Source: Cunninghamia lanceolata (lineage: Eukaryota; Streptophyta; Pinopsida; Cupressales; Cupressaceae). From it: DNA of 64,000 nucleotides. The stretch lies in assembly GCA_027924645.1 (NCBI GenBank), contig BSBN01000242.1:3224001-3288000 (forward strand), read 5' to 3'. Under the pieces are notes generated by a model, which was not told the DNA's origin, did not search any database, and saw only the letters and a program-made list of their open reading frames with translations. Both the position numbers and the translations under genes were made by a program. This document shows, piece by piece, positions 21,945 to 34,500 of this stretch (position 1 is its first letter; each line of letters starts with the position of its first letter).

Positions 21945-24174
21945 TGTTGGGACTTAAAAAATTGTCCCTAGAATGTGCCATTTTGCCCCCATGTTCCATT
22001 TGAATCCCACTTGAACCTATAGCTTATAACCGATCAGAGACATCTTTCATAGGTTTTTGTATGTTTGCCTTTTTAAAAAATACAAGGGAAGAGCCCAAAA
22101 ATAACTAAGCCAAAAAATTTCAAAGTATTTCTTTGTGTTTTTTCCATTTGTCAAAATTCGAAGTTTCAGGCTTCCTCCTTCCGTTGTGCTTCCTCTTTTG
22201 GTCCCAAAAATTGCCTAAGTGTTGAAATCCTAAGTGTTCAACGAAGTTTCGGAGGTTAGAGTTCCTCCCTTCTATATTCCTAATGGAAAGCATTGTGGAG
22301 AAGGCCCTGAGGGCCAAAGTCCACTCAAAGAAGTGAAAATATTCTAAGTATCAAGTTTACAATGAAGGCCCAATGACTGACCGCCGATAGGTAAAATTTT
22401 CCTAAGGCATTCCGCCATTCTACGGAGCCTTCTAGTGGGCCCGTAAGCTGAAGTGTGGAATGGCAGAAAGATGACACATGGTAGTTTCAATGGATGGTGG
22501 GCCTCTTCTTTTTTCTCTTCCAAAGGGAAGGTGGTAGATGGAAAACCTAGGGGTTGACCCCCGATGTTTTCAAATTTGACTAAGTGTTTTGGGAGGCGGG
22601 AGTCAGGGATTTTGATTCTTTCTCTTCTTTAGGACAAGCAAAAGATGGAAGGTTGAAAGGCCGAAGTCCGCCTAAGGTCTAAGTAATTTTCTAAGTATGA
22701 GGCAGATTTTGGGGGTCAGAGTTGTGGTGTTTTCTCTTCTTCCTTTTGGAAGGCAAGACAATGAAGCCCCCAAAGGTCAAAGTCCGACAAGGCTAATATT
22801 ATACTAAGTGTTGAAGTCATCAGAGTTGGGTGTTTTCTCCTTCTCATTCAAGGTGCACAAAGCAAGACAGAGGGTGAAACTCCAAAAGCTCGAAATCTGA
22901 CAAAAGCAAAAAGACTAATGTGATTGAAGAAAAGTGAAAAAGGTAGGGGCCGAAAGGCCAAAAGTCTGAAGTCTAAAACTTTCACTTTTCAGAGGTTTGT
23001 TTCCTGGCCTTCCAGAATCCTCCAACTCCCTGGGAATGTGCCAACTACTTCCAGGGATGCCATTACTGTTGGCAGAATTAAATGTTTTTAATGCAGTGGT
23101 TGGGGTGGTTGAGGATTTTGGTGCCTAGTTCACTCTCAGATCAGATTTACTTGTGTTATAAAGGTAAGACTTGAACTTTTTTCAAGGGTTGGTCTATTTG
23201 GCATTTTCACACGACTAAGTGTAGAGCTCTCTAGAGTTTTAAAGAGTAGAAAAGTTCCAGTTCTCCAGTGGATAAGACATAGGTTATGAAAGGTTCTTTA
23301 CTAATTTCAGTGATCAGTGTATGAACTTCTCCTTCTTATGTAATTGTTCAAGAAAATCCAAAGTTTGAACTAGGGTTTTCTCTTGCCATACTTCATGGTA
23401 TGATTGTAACCATTGATTAGATGAATATGAAAAATACTTAAAACATTACATGCTATGTGATGATCTTTTCTGTGGTTATAGATGAAAGACTATGTTCTAA
23501 TTAAGGATTACTAAGTATATTCTTCATTGATTGTTATTTTTCTTGCATCTGAATATCCAGAAAGTGTGTGTTTCATTTATTTGTTATTTTCTTCCTTTTG
23601 CTGAACTGTGGACTCTGTAACCCATTATATTAGGCACTGGTATGAAGTGTTTGATCATCCACACTCTTTAAAATTCAAAACAAAATTCATCATCCATGAA
23701 GTTAGTAGTTAGTTTTGTATGCTTTGTTGTGATTCTGTCTTGAACATGAAATATTGTAAGATAGTCTTTGAAGTATTCACTCTTTATAAACTAGCCAAGC
23801 ATACCTGCACTTTCCATTATCAATGGGAGTGCCTTTTCATCAGTTATATAGGGGTTATTAGTGACAACCAATTGTTTTAGGTCCAGTGACAGTCTTTGGG
23901 GCCTAAAAAATGAGTTGGGTTTGGTTGTCCTTTCATTTTTAGTTGTTCATCTGGTGTTGAAGCCAATACCTATTTAGGTATACCCCTTGGAATATCCCTC
24001 CTGAATCTAAGCTGAGCTCAAAGTGCAAAAGAGCCTACCCACTCCTATTAGTTGGCCAAAATCACCCTAAACTTGTTGATGAACCCCTTCCTGTCACCCA
24101 GAACAACCATCCCTAGCCTAGGTGATTTAGGAATGTTTTAGGGTTTAGGGTTGTTGCTATTTTGGGTCCCAACA
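21945..24174 (+). repeat. 3' LTR of Ty3 element, full length (2230 bp)
   Basis: Starts TGTTGGGACTT and ends GGGTCCCAACA, giving a 9-bp terminal inverted repeat (TGTTGGGAC/GTCCCAACA). The last ~1380 bp match the 5' LTR. No clean polypurine tract precedes it (CCAACCAGAGCCAC), so the PPT is mutated or atypical. TATAAAG at 23157-23163. Confidence 0.9.
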
Positions 24175-25640
24175 CCCTCTAGATCTTCATTGCCTATCAA
24201 AAGAAGTACTACAGAAATCCCTGAACAAACTCAAAAGATGAAGCCCAAACAGAAGAGTCGGGCAAAAAGAGAAAAGTTCAAACGAGTTAACATAAAAGAT
24301 GATGAAGATGTTGAAGAAGAAGAAAAAGAAAAGGATATTGAGGCTTTGGAAAGAAAGAAGAGAAGAACTAGAGAAGAAACTGAAAAGGGAGAGACCTCAA
24401 AGGAGAAAGGAAAAGGAAAAGAAAAGAAGGGTAAGAAATATGATTATGTGTACTTACAACTTGAAGCCATAGTTAATGCAATGATAGGACATGGAGCTTT
24501 AGAAGAAGTTGCTGAACTCTATGATGAAAGTCCATCAAATGAAAAATCTACTATTGAGGAGGCAATAGTAAAATATATGGGAGCGTTAAATATAGATTTG
24601 ATTGAAATCAGCCATCAGTGCCCTGAGAAACTAGCTGAAGTCCTTACTCAAAGGAGAAATGAAGCTATGAGCAGAGATGTTGAAATGAGAAAAAGAGCAA
24701 CTGAAAAGGTTTGTCCCTCCATCTCTAAGATTGAAAAGATTAAAGTGTCTAAACTACAAGCCAAATAATTTAGGACAAAAATAAGGTTAAACACTTGATG
24801 TTAAAAGATGAGGATGAAATTAAGAGATTGGGGAAGGAAACTTTGAAGAAGACCATATAAATTATTAAAGAAATGAAAGTTCACGCAGGAATCGTTGAAG
24901 AAATATCTGATCAGTCTGTCTCTGAAGGCAATGAGGAAACTAATGACAAGTCTGAGAAGAATGAGATTATTCTTCCTGAGGCTGTTGGAGCACCAGCCAC
25001 AGAGAGTCAAGATAAAGCAAATCCATCCCCTTCGGATACCTCTGTAGAACAAAATGTGTCTCCTACAGATAATCCTGATACAAGACATGATTCTCCCCCT
25101 CTGGAAAATACTGAGGCACAAGACATAGAGGGTTAGGATAAAGGTAGTACTTCTCTAAGGAACACTGACTTTAATGTAGAGCATAATGATTTTCCTTCGA
25201 AGAATACAGGGAATGAGGAGGAAGAGAAAGAAGATAATCCTAAGGAGGATTAGGAAGAAAAGAAAAACAATGATGAGGAACAAAAATATAAAGAGGATAA
25301 GGAAGAAATTGAGGAGGGAGAATAATCAGAAGGAATAGAAGATATAGGTCAAAGTGCATCTGAGACATAATCATTCAAAGACCTATTAGATATGAAATTA
25401 CAATTTCAACCTGTTATCACTCATCAACTGCTACAGATTCCAACTCAGGAAGGGTAGATTGACTTGGAAAATATTTCTCCACTTCACAAATTACAGCTTG
25501 GTGATATACTGCATGCCTCTGTAAGAAAGGCGTTCTTGTAAGAAAGCTTGAAAAAGACCAACTTAGTTGAAGATGATGTGAAGTTGATTCAGGAAGGATT
25601 ACCAGATGTAATTGTTGTCGATTAGGATTGCACCCTTATG
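24175..25640 (+). pseudogene. Long element ORF, copy A, middle part
   Basis: Charged linker (KQKSRAKREKFKR, DVEEEEKEKD), followed by a helical segment: YVYLQLEAIVNAMIGHGALE, then EEAIVKYMGALNIDLIEI and RRNEAMSRDVEMRKRAT. This segment aligns with the minus-strand ORF at 37193-40353 (SLESVIKSVTM, EATVKYLNIYNKAFIEI, RKNNAQAKDLEIRE), so both belong to one family. A Glu/Pro/Ser-rich acidic stretch follows (about 24900-25370). Stops after 24768 are mostly TAG or TAA. The protein lacks any RT, integrase or protease motif; its function is unknown. Confidence 0.65.
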
Positions 25641-27399
25641 TAAAGTTGTGAAACCCTACAATCCTTCGAAACATGGGATCAAACTCAAACTGTGGGTGAC
25701 CTATGGTGAGTTTGAACCTCCAGATGGGCTGGTTCCCTTGATAAAATGATAAATTTGTAGGAAAAGGGTAAAAAAGATCTAATGGAATCACTAAAAACTG
25801 AAATTGCAAATGCGGTGATGCACCTAGTTTTGATGGAAAACTTACAAATCTGATTCACAATAGATCTTAGAAATCTATTCACACAATCCAGTTTTAGCAA
25901 TGTAATCACAAAAGTGTTTCTAAGGAAGGCTAGAAATTATCTTGTTTATGAAGGAAAAAGGATTTTTCACAACATGAAGGAAAACAGACTTCAATAGCAC
26001 AAACTAAGACCTGTGATATCACTATGATTAACACTTGCAAGTAAGAATGAGACAATAATTTTAAAGATTTTGATTTTTAAACACAATAAAATTTCATCAA
26101 ATCACTCATACAAGTAGCATTAATGGAAAGGCAAACACTTGGTTCCAATGAAAAATAAAGGAAAATATTGCATAAAAGACAGAAAATGGAAATTGTAACC
26201 TGCTGTAATCTCTATAAAATCTGTAAAATTGAGTTACAAAACCTTCCTTCTCTTCCAAAGTATAAAGAGCCAAAGAGGTAAGAACTCAAAAAATGAGTTA
26301 CAAAACCTCTTTCTCTCAATGTGTAAAAGAGAAAAGAATGCAAGAACTAGAAAAACCTAAATTTTTTGTTACAATATATAGTTTGCTCTCTCCAAGAGGC
26401 ATGAAAAAAAATAACTGTAGCTAACTGCCTCTAAAAATAAGCTCTCCAATTTGATCCACAAGCAAACCAAGAAATCCCTAAATTAAGGGTCAAAATTGCC
26501 TCAAAATGAGAAAAAATAGCTCCAAACTGAATCTCTCCATGTGTTTGACCAAGAAGTTGACCAAAACTCCTCAAAATGTCCTCCAAATCATGCAAAAGTC
26601 TTCAAATAGTCTCAGCTAACTCAACTCATCTTTTTTGCATGATTTTGCATTTGCAAAATTGATGTGAGCAAAGAATAAAGTAATTAGGTGCTAATTACTT
26701 TACTATTAGTTACATTTTGTACTAACACTATGATTTTACAACTTGTAAAAAATAATAAAGTAATTTGTAAAATATTACCATATTATTTACTTACATTGAT
26801 TTTAGTTGTAAAGTCATACATGATAGATGAAAAGAAAACAAACACCTTATTTCTCCAATTACATTTGCCTAATTTGCACAAATTTGCATGATTTGATGCC
26901 AAAATTTAGGACTTAATATGTGAGAGAGAAAAAAAATATCCCCTTATGTCTCCATGCAAGAAATAATCTCCTAGTTGCATTTCACATGCATTAAGGCAAA
27001 ATACATCCCCTTGCCTTCATAAGGTATATCACCCTGCATAAATACCCTTACCTTATCCACATACATGCATTGTCTTCAAAAACTTCATGCAAATATCCTT
27101 GTCTCACCATACAAATACCACCATGCAAAACTTTACCTTATCCACAATCCTGCCATCTCTTCATACATTACCTTGTCTTCAAATGATGCTCCTTTGTTGA
27201 CCACACTTGGTCTCCATGAATGTGAGAGGAAACTTTGACTCTTGGCCATGTTGCATATGATTTCAAGGTGTCTTCGACCATGCTTTTCTCATGAGGCATT
27301 TTGACCACATCATTAGTCGACCATATAGAAATAAAGGGTTTTAAAAAAATCATAAGGAAATGATCCTTATCTCACAATGATAATGACCCCTTTGATTCT
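25641..27399. other. ~1.75-kb insert splitting copy A
   Basis: The ORF-like sequence is lost near 25630 and resumes near 27400. The interval is AT-rich non-coding sequence with repeated words such as CTCTCCAAGAGG, ACCTTATCCACA and CATGCAAA. No open frame, LTR signature, terminal inverted repeat or convincing target duplication was found, so the type of insert is unknown. Both boundaries are approximate. Confidence 0.5.
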
Positions 27400-28002
27400 A
27401 TCAAATTCAAAACTCTTCTCATGTTGAGCAAAAATCAGAACGGGAGGCAACAAAAAGAATAAATGATAAGAGAATGGATGAGATGATTAACAAATATGCT
27501 AATGCACATAATAAACTTAAAGAAAATTTGAAGAAGTTCAAAGATTGAATTGATGGGGCCACCACATTATATCCATTCTGCCTAAATTGGCCAAAGCCAA
27601 CAAAGAATATCAAAGATCAAATGGAGACCATTGAGGCACAAATCAGTCAAATGGTCAGTGTGTATGATTTGTCTAAGGAAAAAAATGGGGTAACAAGAGC
27701 TCAATTGGAAAAAATTCATGCATAGTTATCTCAACTGCATGACCAAAGAGAAAATCTAAAGAAATAATTTGGTTAGTTGAGAGAGGCAGTGAATTTGAGA
27801 CTTGCCTCATTGTCTAGTTTGCTAGGGGAATTAGAAAAGGTAGATCAAAAGATGAAAACCCCAAGCAACATAGAGGAATTTGAGGAGTTATGCATGCAGT
27901 GTGAATGCCAAAACTATATGCTTGCCTCAGAAAGTGCCAACTAGACAACAACTCTTCAACAACTCAAGGTAATCTACAAGGCCATTATACCATCCAAATG
28001 AG
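27400..28002 (+). pseudogene. Long element ORF, copy A, C-terminal coiled-coil part
   Basis: Reads SSHVEQKSEREATKRINDKR, then a helical, coiled-coil-like run (ANAHNKLKENLKKFKD, IKDQMETIEAQISQM, NLRLASLSSLLGELEK). It aligns in order with the C-terminal third of the 37193-40353 ORF (LEKSAEEKVRKEFLDKR, then IYKFCISWSKATVEIDKK). Four TAG/TAA stops sit at likely Gln positions. The protein ends near 28002 at TGA, about 300 bp before the LTR. Confidence 0.65.
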
Positions 28003-28138
28003 TTGTAAGAGGAATGCAAATAAAACAATTTTTGATGTATATAGTCTTGCGGAGGATAGTAGAGTCACACCATGTATATAGCATCTATTTTTGAGGAATC
28101 TTCATCTCAGGGGAGTATAGTTTTAGAAATCATTTTGT

Positions 28139-28320
28139 AAAGGGGGAGCTACTCTCATGTATATACATATATTTATCTGACAAAGGGGGAGTATAGTGGA
28201 GTAGTTAGAATAGTTGAAGGACTTGACATTGAAAGCCCTTTATCCTTGATGTCAAAGGGGGAGAGAGAAATATATATCTAAGGGGGAGTATATGTTGCCA
28301 TCAATGACAAAGGGGGAGAT
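28139..28320 (+). promoter_or_regulatory. Multiple polypurine tracts
   Basis: AAGGGGGAG occurs five times; the last, ACAAAGGGGGAGAT, directly abuts the 3' LTR. PPTs prime plus-strand DNA synthesis. The same motif occurs four times (as CTCCCCCTT) in the minus-strand element at 36962-37114. Confidence 0.75.
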
Positions 28321-30267
28321 TTTTGGCAATATGTGTTGTCATTGATGTTAACATAGTATATGGAGGTCTAAGGACAAACTTGTTAGAGTCAGCATAGTCA
28401 AGGCAAACTAGTCCAGGAGAAGAGAAAATAATCTAAGTATGGTCAAGTGATTAGTTTTGTGTCTGAGCATGATGCAGTGGTAAATACTCATGTCTTTGCA
28501 TGTTTCCAATATTCCTACAAGTATATCTCATCAGTTTTGAGTACCGCAGTTAATGATAAATACCAGAAATTTTTCTAAGGCATTCACAATGCATATCCCA
28601 AGGCAGAGTAACATTGTTTTGCTTTGCATCTCTCTATAATGTAAGATTTGATCTTGTGGTTCTGAAGACAAGTTTATTTAGGTATTGAAATAATAAATCC
28701 AAGTTTTCAGGTCTTCACATCTCAAACAAAAAAAGTTACAAGGGACAGGGTACCGGTTTCTACTTAGACAGGGCAAAGCAATGATGGAGACTTAATGGAA
28801 TGCTCCGCATTCCTCGAGAAGACATTATTTTGTCATGCGGTTTTGAAGACATGCTCATGGATGCATAATGCATGCTATTGTGCAGTATCAAGTGTTCTAA
28901 GGGTTCGCAAGTTCAGTTATCAAAATGATAGAAGTAATACAGTTAAGTTTGGATGTCTAAGTTGTTCTCAGAAGCACATATTTGAGTACTTGCAGAAGAT
29001 GGAAAGTATACAGATCAACTATAGGAGCTTGTGTGGAGATTCTACATGTCCTAATGTATCTCAGGTTTGAACCACATGCAAATCTTTCTTATCTCCTGTA
29101 CTACATAATGCATCTAAGTCAGTTAGTGAAGAATTGCATATGACTATCCTCCGGATTACAATATTCTCGTGTCAAGTCTATGATTTTCTCCACAAGTGAA
29201 AATGAGGATGTGCGGATTTGGAAACATATATATATATAATGATGTATAATTTCACTCTTAAGAAGTTTCAAATGTTTTGGTGTACCGCAATGCGATATCT
29301 CAAGTTTTGATTTGTCCCAGTCAGTTTGAAATGCCCTGTTTCATCAGTTTAGTATGTTCCTTGTTTTGTGGATACATATATTGCTTAGATACTTCAAGAG
29401 AATGATGTTTGGATAATGTTGAGAAGATACATGAACAAATTCTTGGTCCGCATGAAGATTTTGGCCTCTCCTCAGTAGTGTGAAGATGTATAGTTAGTAG
29501 TTTTGAGCAGTTTGAGCCAACAGGTTAAGTTTCTGGTATGTATGGTAGATCCTAACCTATTGCTTTGAATTTGGAAAGTGTGAAGAGATATGTCTTGAAT
29601 TTTTTCATGAAGATCTAAGGTTTGCAACAAGTTGTCTTATCATATTGCATGTATTGAGGCCGAACCTTGAAGAGTTACACGTTTCATCCAATAATGTTTA
29701 TGATGCCGACCTAATTAGTGTTTTGAAGTGTTGAGGAGGATATTTATAGAAGATCAAATTCATTTGAAATGAAAAATGTGTGAGTGTGTATATGATAGCA
29801 AAGGGCAAGATATGAAGTGTGCAAAATTAGTTTGAAGGCATATTTTGAGTAGAAAAAGAAGACTACAATATTAACATAAGTCAGATGTCTACTTTGTAGC
29901 AGTCCATATATCTATTTTTGTAAATCCTAAATGCAGTGAGCAATGGATTCCTTGGGTTCTACCCTAAATCAAAGTTGTAATTGATGTAAGCACAAAGTAC
30001 AGGGAGTAGTAGATTCCTTGGGTTGACACCCAAAAACAAAGTTGTAACATTTTTGCAGTGAGCATAATATATTGTGAGCTAACACTCACTGTGGTTTTTC
30101 CCTACTTTAGGGTTTTCCATGTAAAAATCCTCGTCTTCTTGTGTTAATTTTATGTTGCATGATTTACTTTATGCTCCTTAAGTTACTCAGCTTTATCTGC
30201 AAATAATTTTTAAAGTTTTTGTGTGTGTTGATTCACCCCCCTTCTTAGCACCTCATTATTTTCAACA
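28321..30267 (+). repeat. 3' LTR of Sirevirus-like element A (~1.95 kb)
   Basis: The start, TTTTGGCAATATGTGTTGTC, corresponds to TGTTGGCAAGAGAC of the minus-strand element's LTR. The end is GATTCACCCCCC...TTTTCAACA, matching the TTCACCCCCCCTCTCAG...CAACA ending of that LTR. Its partner 5' LTR is absent from the window. A 91-codon frame at 28795 inside it has no protein features. Confidence 0.65.
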
Positions 30268-31530
30268 CTCACAACATGCTCCATTTTGCCCTAGCAAAAT
30301 GAGGACCCAACCCCTTTTTTTGCTTTGGTAGTCCTTTTGTTGTTTTCTTGAGCGGTATAGATAAAATGTCAAGTCACTAAGGCTAAATTACAAGTTACTA
30401 AGTGTACCCTGAAATGGTCATGGATGGGTAGAGAATAAAATTTTAGCTAGGGTTACCTTTTGAAGCTTTTGAAAGTTCACTAGAATGAGTGAGTTATGAC
30501 TACTAGAAATTCTAGTCAACTGGACATTTTTGGTCAATTGTACATGGACATTTGCGAGATGTTCAAGTCATGTCTGGTATCCATATCAAGGTACAAATCC
30601 GTTAAAAAAACATTTAGACCTGAAGCCAAATTCAAATACAACTAATTAATTTCTCAATCGGATTGGATATTAGTGCACCCATGAAGTTCGTGTCCAGATC
30701 CTTTTGAAACTGTCAAAATTATCCTCATAAGCTTTGGAGATTCCTACCTGACAGGATATTTCGACCCGATAGGACCAAACATTTGTCATGTCCAGTCCTA
30801 TCCAAAGATCATGTCCAAGCTTTACAAGGGACCTCTCGTATCCTGATTAACCATTGAACTTTCGACCAGATATATCCCACAGGATAAATTTTGACTAGAC
30901 ATTTCCCACGTGATATTTCGACCAAATATCTTGATATCCCTTCAGTCCTGTCCACATTAAACTCCCGTAAAGCGAGCTACCTTTTTGCCATTGGAGTTCA
31001 AATTTAAATATGAATTACACAGCTATCACATTTCCCTGCTCCTGAAGAGTAATTGCTCACCTACTATATTATATAATTGAATGCATGAACACTTAGTGAA
31101 TTTCACAAAGGATAAAAGCATAATTTGATCCATTTAGTAATCACAAAGCATTCAAGTGTCTTAAGTGAAATTGCATAGAGATTTGTAGCAATTTGTAGAG
31201 ATCTTGAGGTGAATGGACTTAGAATTACAAAATAATCTCGGCTCAAACAGAACACACCCAAAGGTAAATGGACATCCATTGCAACTATCTACAAAGGTAA
31301 ATTTCCACTTCTACAGGTACGTATATGACAAAAAACTTTGTCGATTATAGTAGGGTAATTTTCTTTAACCTAGGGTAAAATAAGATTTGTTCATTTATCA
31401 TCGTAAATCCTATTATTACCTACACGTTTTAATCCATGATTGTATTTCACTAAAAGATCTAGTTTTCACTTAGGTAGCAAAAAGATTAACTCTTAACCCT
31501 AGCCCCACACAAGCAAACTAACTTTGGTAG
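30268..31530. other. Non-coding stretch between elements
   Basis: No gene was recognised. It contains an 8-bp-stem hairpin at 30282-30301 and may hold the leader or LTR remnant of the element encoding the next ORF, but no LTR partner was identified. Confidence 0.4.
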
Positions 31531-34500
31531 GTGTCCATCATGCAGGACACAATGATTAAAGTGCAGAAGCAAAGGGATGATGATTTCAAAAAACCAATGG
31601 GTCATGCACCTGGAGCAGTCTGGAGCAAGTTTGGATATGCCTCCAATACTCACTGCGGCTATGTGAACATAGAGGCATTTAGGATAAAGCTTCATGCTCA
31701 TGATGTGTTGAAGAACATAGTTTCTAGTGGAATGTACAATGCGACAGGATTCCCATATGCCATGGATGCACTGGAACTGGTCATCTAGTGTGCACAGACG
31801 TATAACTCACTCAATCGACATGTAGAGCACTAGGGCTGAACATATGTTGATTTCTCGCCCAAGGGCATCTCAGAGACATTCAACCTCCCAAGGAGCAGGG
31901 ACATATTTAAGATCAACCTGAATGAATTGACAACATAATATAACTCGAATGTTGTTGGATGCCATAAGGTAATGCATAACTCATGGTTGGATCCAACAAC
32001 CAGACCTAAAGCAATTTTGAAGATGGCACAAACCCTGTTCAAGTTTGAATTCAATGAGGAAGTCCAATACATGATCACCTTACTGAGTAGGATGGTCGAG
32101 AAAGGAGATACTGGCTCCCTTGACCTGTGGATGTTTGGTTTAATCATATTCGTAAAGGATGTTGGAGTTGTGCACTGGGCACAATTGATCAGCAACTCAA
32201 TACATAATGATATGGTCAGATAGAAGAAGAAGAAGAGGAGGTTCTCCAAGACCTCATACATTGTCTACTCCTATGCCTACAAGTCACAATTTGACAGATT
32301 ATACACCATGGGCAAGCTAGGGAGCAAGGACGGAGAACAACTAGTGTGGCAAAACTACCCTCAGTTGGAGAGGAACCAGTCCATTGCACACTTCCGAAGA
32401 GTAAATGACTACTTATTAACGTGGTTGGTCCAGTTAACGGAAGGAGACCTAGAAAAATAGATATCCAGGGAGGCCCAAGGGGACATCATAGCTCATGGAT
32501 CTTGGTTTATCTAGTTTCCCACTTTCACCTACATCAAGATGGAGGGATTCGAGAGTCACCCATTTATGCTACCAAAGTACCCTACAGATAAGATATTGGT
32601 CCTAGAGATAACTAGGCAAATCATCCTCTCTTTTGAGGCATATGTCTAGAAGAATGACCAAGGAACAATCAAATTCCCACTGGACATTGGGTGGTACAGA
32701 TGTGCAGAGTTTAAGGACTCCAAATTGTTTGAGGCTAAACTACAAATGTTGAACTTACAGCCATTCCCACTCTAGCAGATGTTCGATCCATACCACAGGA
32801 TGGAGACATATGTGGACAAGAAGTTGTGACATGTCTCTCATCTAGAGGACTTTTGGGTGGATTGCAATAATGAGGAAGATGCAGGCTAGAAAAGAGGATA
32901 TCAAAGATTAACTTTGAATCAGATGAGAAATCTGGGAATTCTAGAGGTGCCATTGCAAGTCAAGTCCGATGATGGTTTAACCTTGGACCTAGAAGTTATG
33001 ACACTAAACATATATACAAGGAGACATTACCTCTCCTAGATTGGGTAAAACCTGAGGAGACATCAATTGATGTCATATCCAAGAATGTCCTAGTTGCTAC
33101 CCAAAGATGGGTAGACCAACAGGTAAATGAGCTTGAGGATAAGGGAGTGGACCTGACCTATGGAATGAAAAGGAAGAGGAAAGACTAAACTGATGTGGGT
33201 TATGATGACTTCCTCATAGTCAAGATGAGAGTCATGGAGGTAGCATTGGCCAAAGATGGTGCATCTAGTTTTGGACCTCCTCTAACTTTAGCAGGTGTGA
33301 GTATAGCCATGATACACTCACCTAGAAGCAAACAACCCAAATTGACACCATCCCAATATCCTATGTAGCCCCACTAGAGCACCTAGTGGTAGATATCTTG
33401 GGAGGAGTGGACATCCCCAAGAAGAAGAGAAGAATACCTCAACTAACTGCAGATATGAGGGGGATGCTTCCACAAGACAAAGGTGAAGAGGCAGGGACAT
33501 CTGGAGCTACCACCGCTATGGAGATGATGTTTGCATCCACGTCTTCTCAACCTAAGTTGCAATTGCCCCAAGCCCTAACACCTCAATCACAAAAGATTCG
33601 AGGGATCATCCAGGTGAAGAGGGACATTATGGAAGAAATGAAGAAGGATCAAGAGATCTAGCAACAAGCCAAGGCCAAAGATATGCAATTTCTCTCAAGT
33701 CAGGTTGTAGACTTGGCTAATGATGAAGTCACTAATGATGTGACGGATGATCCAATATCTTCTCTATTCACACCACAGGCATCACAATTGGAGGAATCCT
33801 AATCAATACATCCAAGGGTGGAAGAAATAAATGGTCTAGAGGTAGAAGTGATATCTGACACATAGATGTGAGGACCTCAAACTACGTTAGTAGACCAACT
33901 AGAATAAGTCCAAGATGTGGGCACAGTGACACAAGAAGAGGTAGGTCCATCGCAACAAGTTGAGATAGAAGAAGTAAATGTGGACACTACTCTTCCTGAA
34001 GATAAAGAAGAGACTCATCCGGACATCCCCAAGGAGGGTGATGCATAGCAGGGTCAAGAGCATCTAGTAGAGGATCAAAACAAAGAAGTGTAGTAGAAGT
34101 TGACATTTGATGAAGGTCTAAAGGACCAAGAGACTGAAGAGGTACCTCCTGAAGGAGAGAATCTAGAGCCTCAACCTATGGATGTAGATCCATCAGATAT
34201 GGAAGAAGATAAAGGCACTTAAGCCTTTAATGACTAATAGGGTCTTGGGGTGGATAAAGGCGAACATCACTTGGAAGAGGAACCGAACAAAGGTGAGGTT
34301 CCCCAACAAGAAGTTCCTCAACATGAAGAGGAACCGCACAGAGAAGAAGAACTACTGAAGGAGGCTGAAAGACAAATAGAAGATGTTCATATTAAACAAC
34401 CTGGTTAGGAAGGACCCACCCCAGAATGGCTGGCATCAGAGGTCAAAGATCCTCCAATTCATTTGATTCCATTTGACTTCAAAGCATTGTTTTTAGCAAA

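Larger units (their letters stand above)
13429..24174 (+). mobile_element. Ty3/gypsy LTR retrotransposon, Tat/Athila-like, decayed
   Basis: Order on the plus strand: truncated 5' LTR, primer binding site, gag, protease, an extra RNase H, RT, RNase H, integrase, 3' LTR. The RT-before-integrase order places it in Ty3/gypsy. The PBS type and the extra RNase H point to the Tat/Athila group of non-chromoviruses. All reading frames carry multiple stops, so the copy is not autonomous. The 5' LTR lacks the part corresponding to the first ~850 bp of the 3' LTR, so the left end was deleted and no target site duplication can be read. The 3' end lies inside another element's ORF, so this copy inserted into that older element. 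Confidence 0.9.
24175..30267 (+). mobile_element. Sirevirus-like (Ty1/copia) LTR element, 3' part only
   Basis: Contains the C-terminal half of a long non-pol ORF, five AAGGGGGAG polypurine motifs (28139, 28182, 28254, 28280, 28309) and a 3' LTR. Multiple PPTs before the 3' LTR are characteristic of Sireviruses. The 5' LTR, gag and the N-terminal half of the ORF are missing: the left border is the 3' LTR of the Ty3 element, which interrupted this copy, and a later deletion removed the far side. A second insert splits the ORF. Confidence 0.7.

Noticed and set aside
28795..29070. 91-codon open frame with several Cys residues
   Set aside because: Located inside the 3' LTR of the copy A element; no known domain.
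30282..30301. CATTTTGC-CCTA-GCAAAATG hairpin as a terminator
   Set aside because: A single 8-bp palindrome in plant intergenic DNA with no gene ending there; bacterial-type terminators do not apply.
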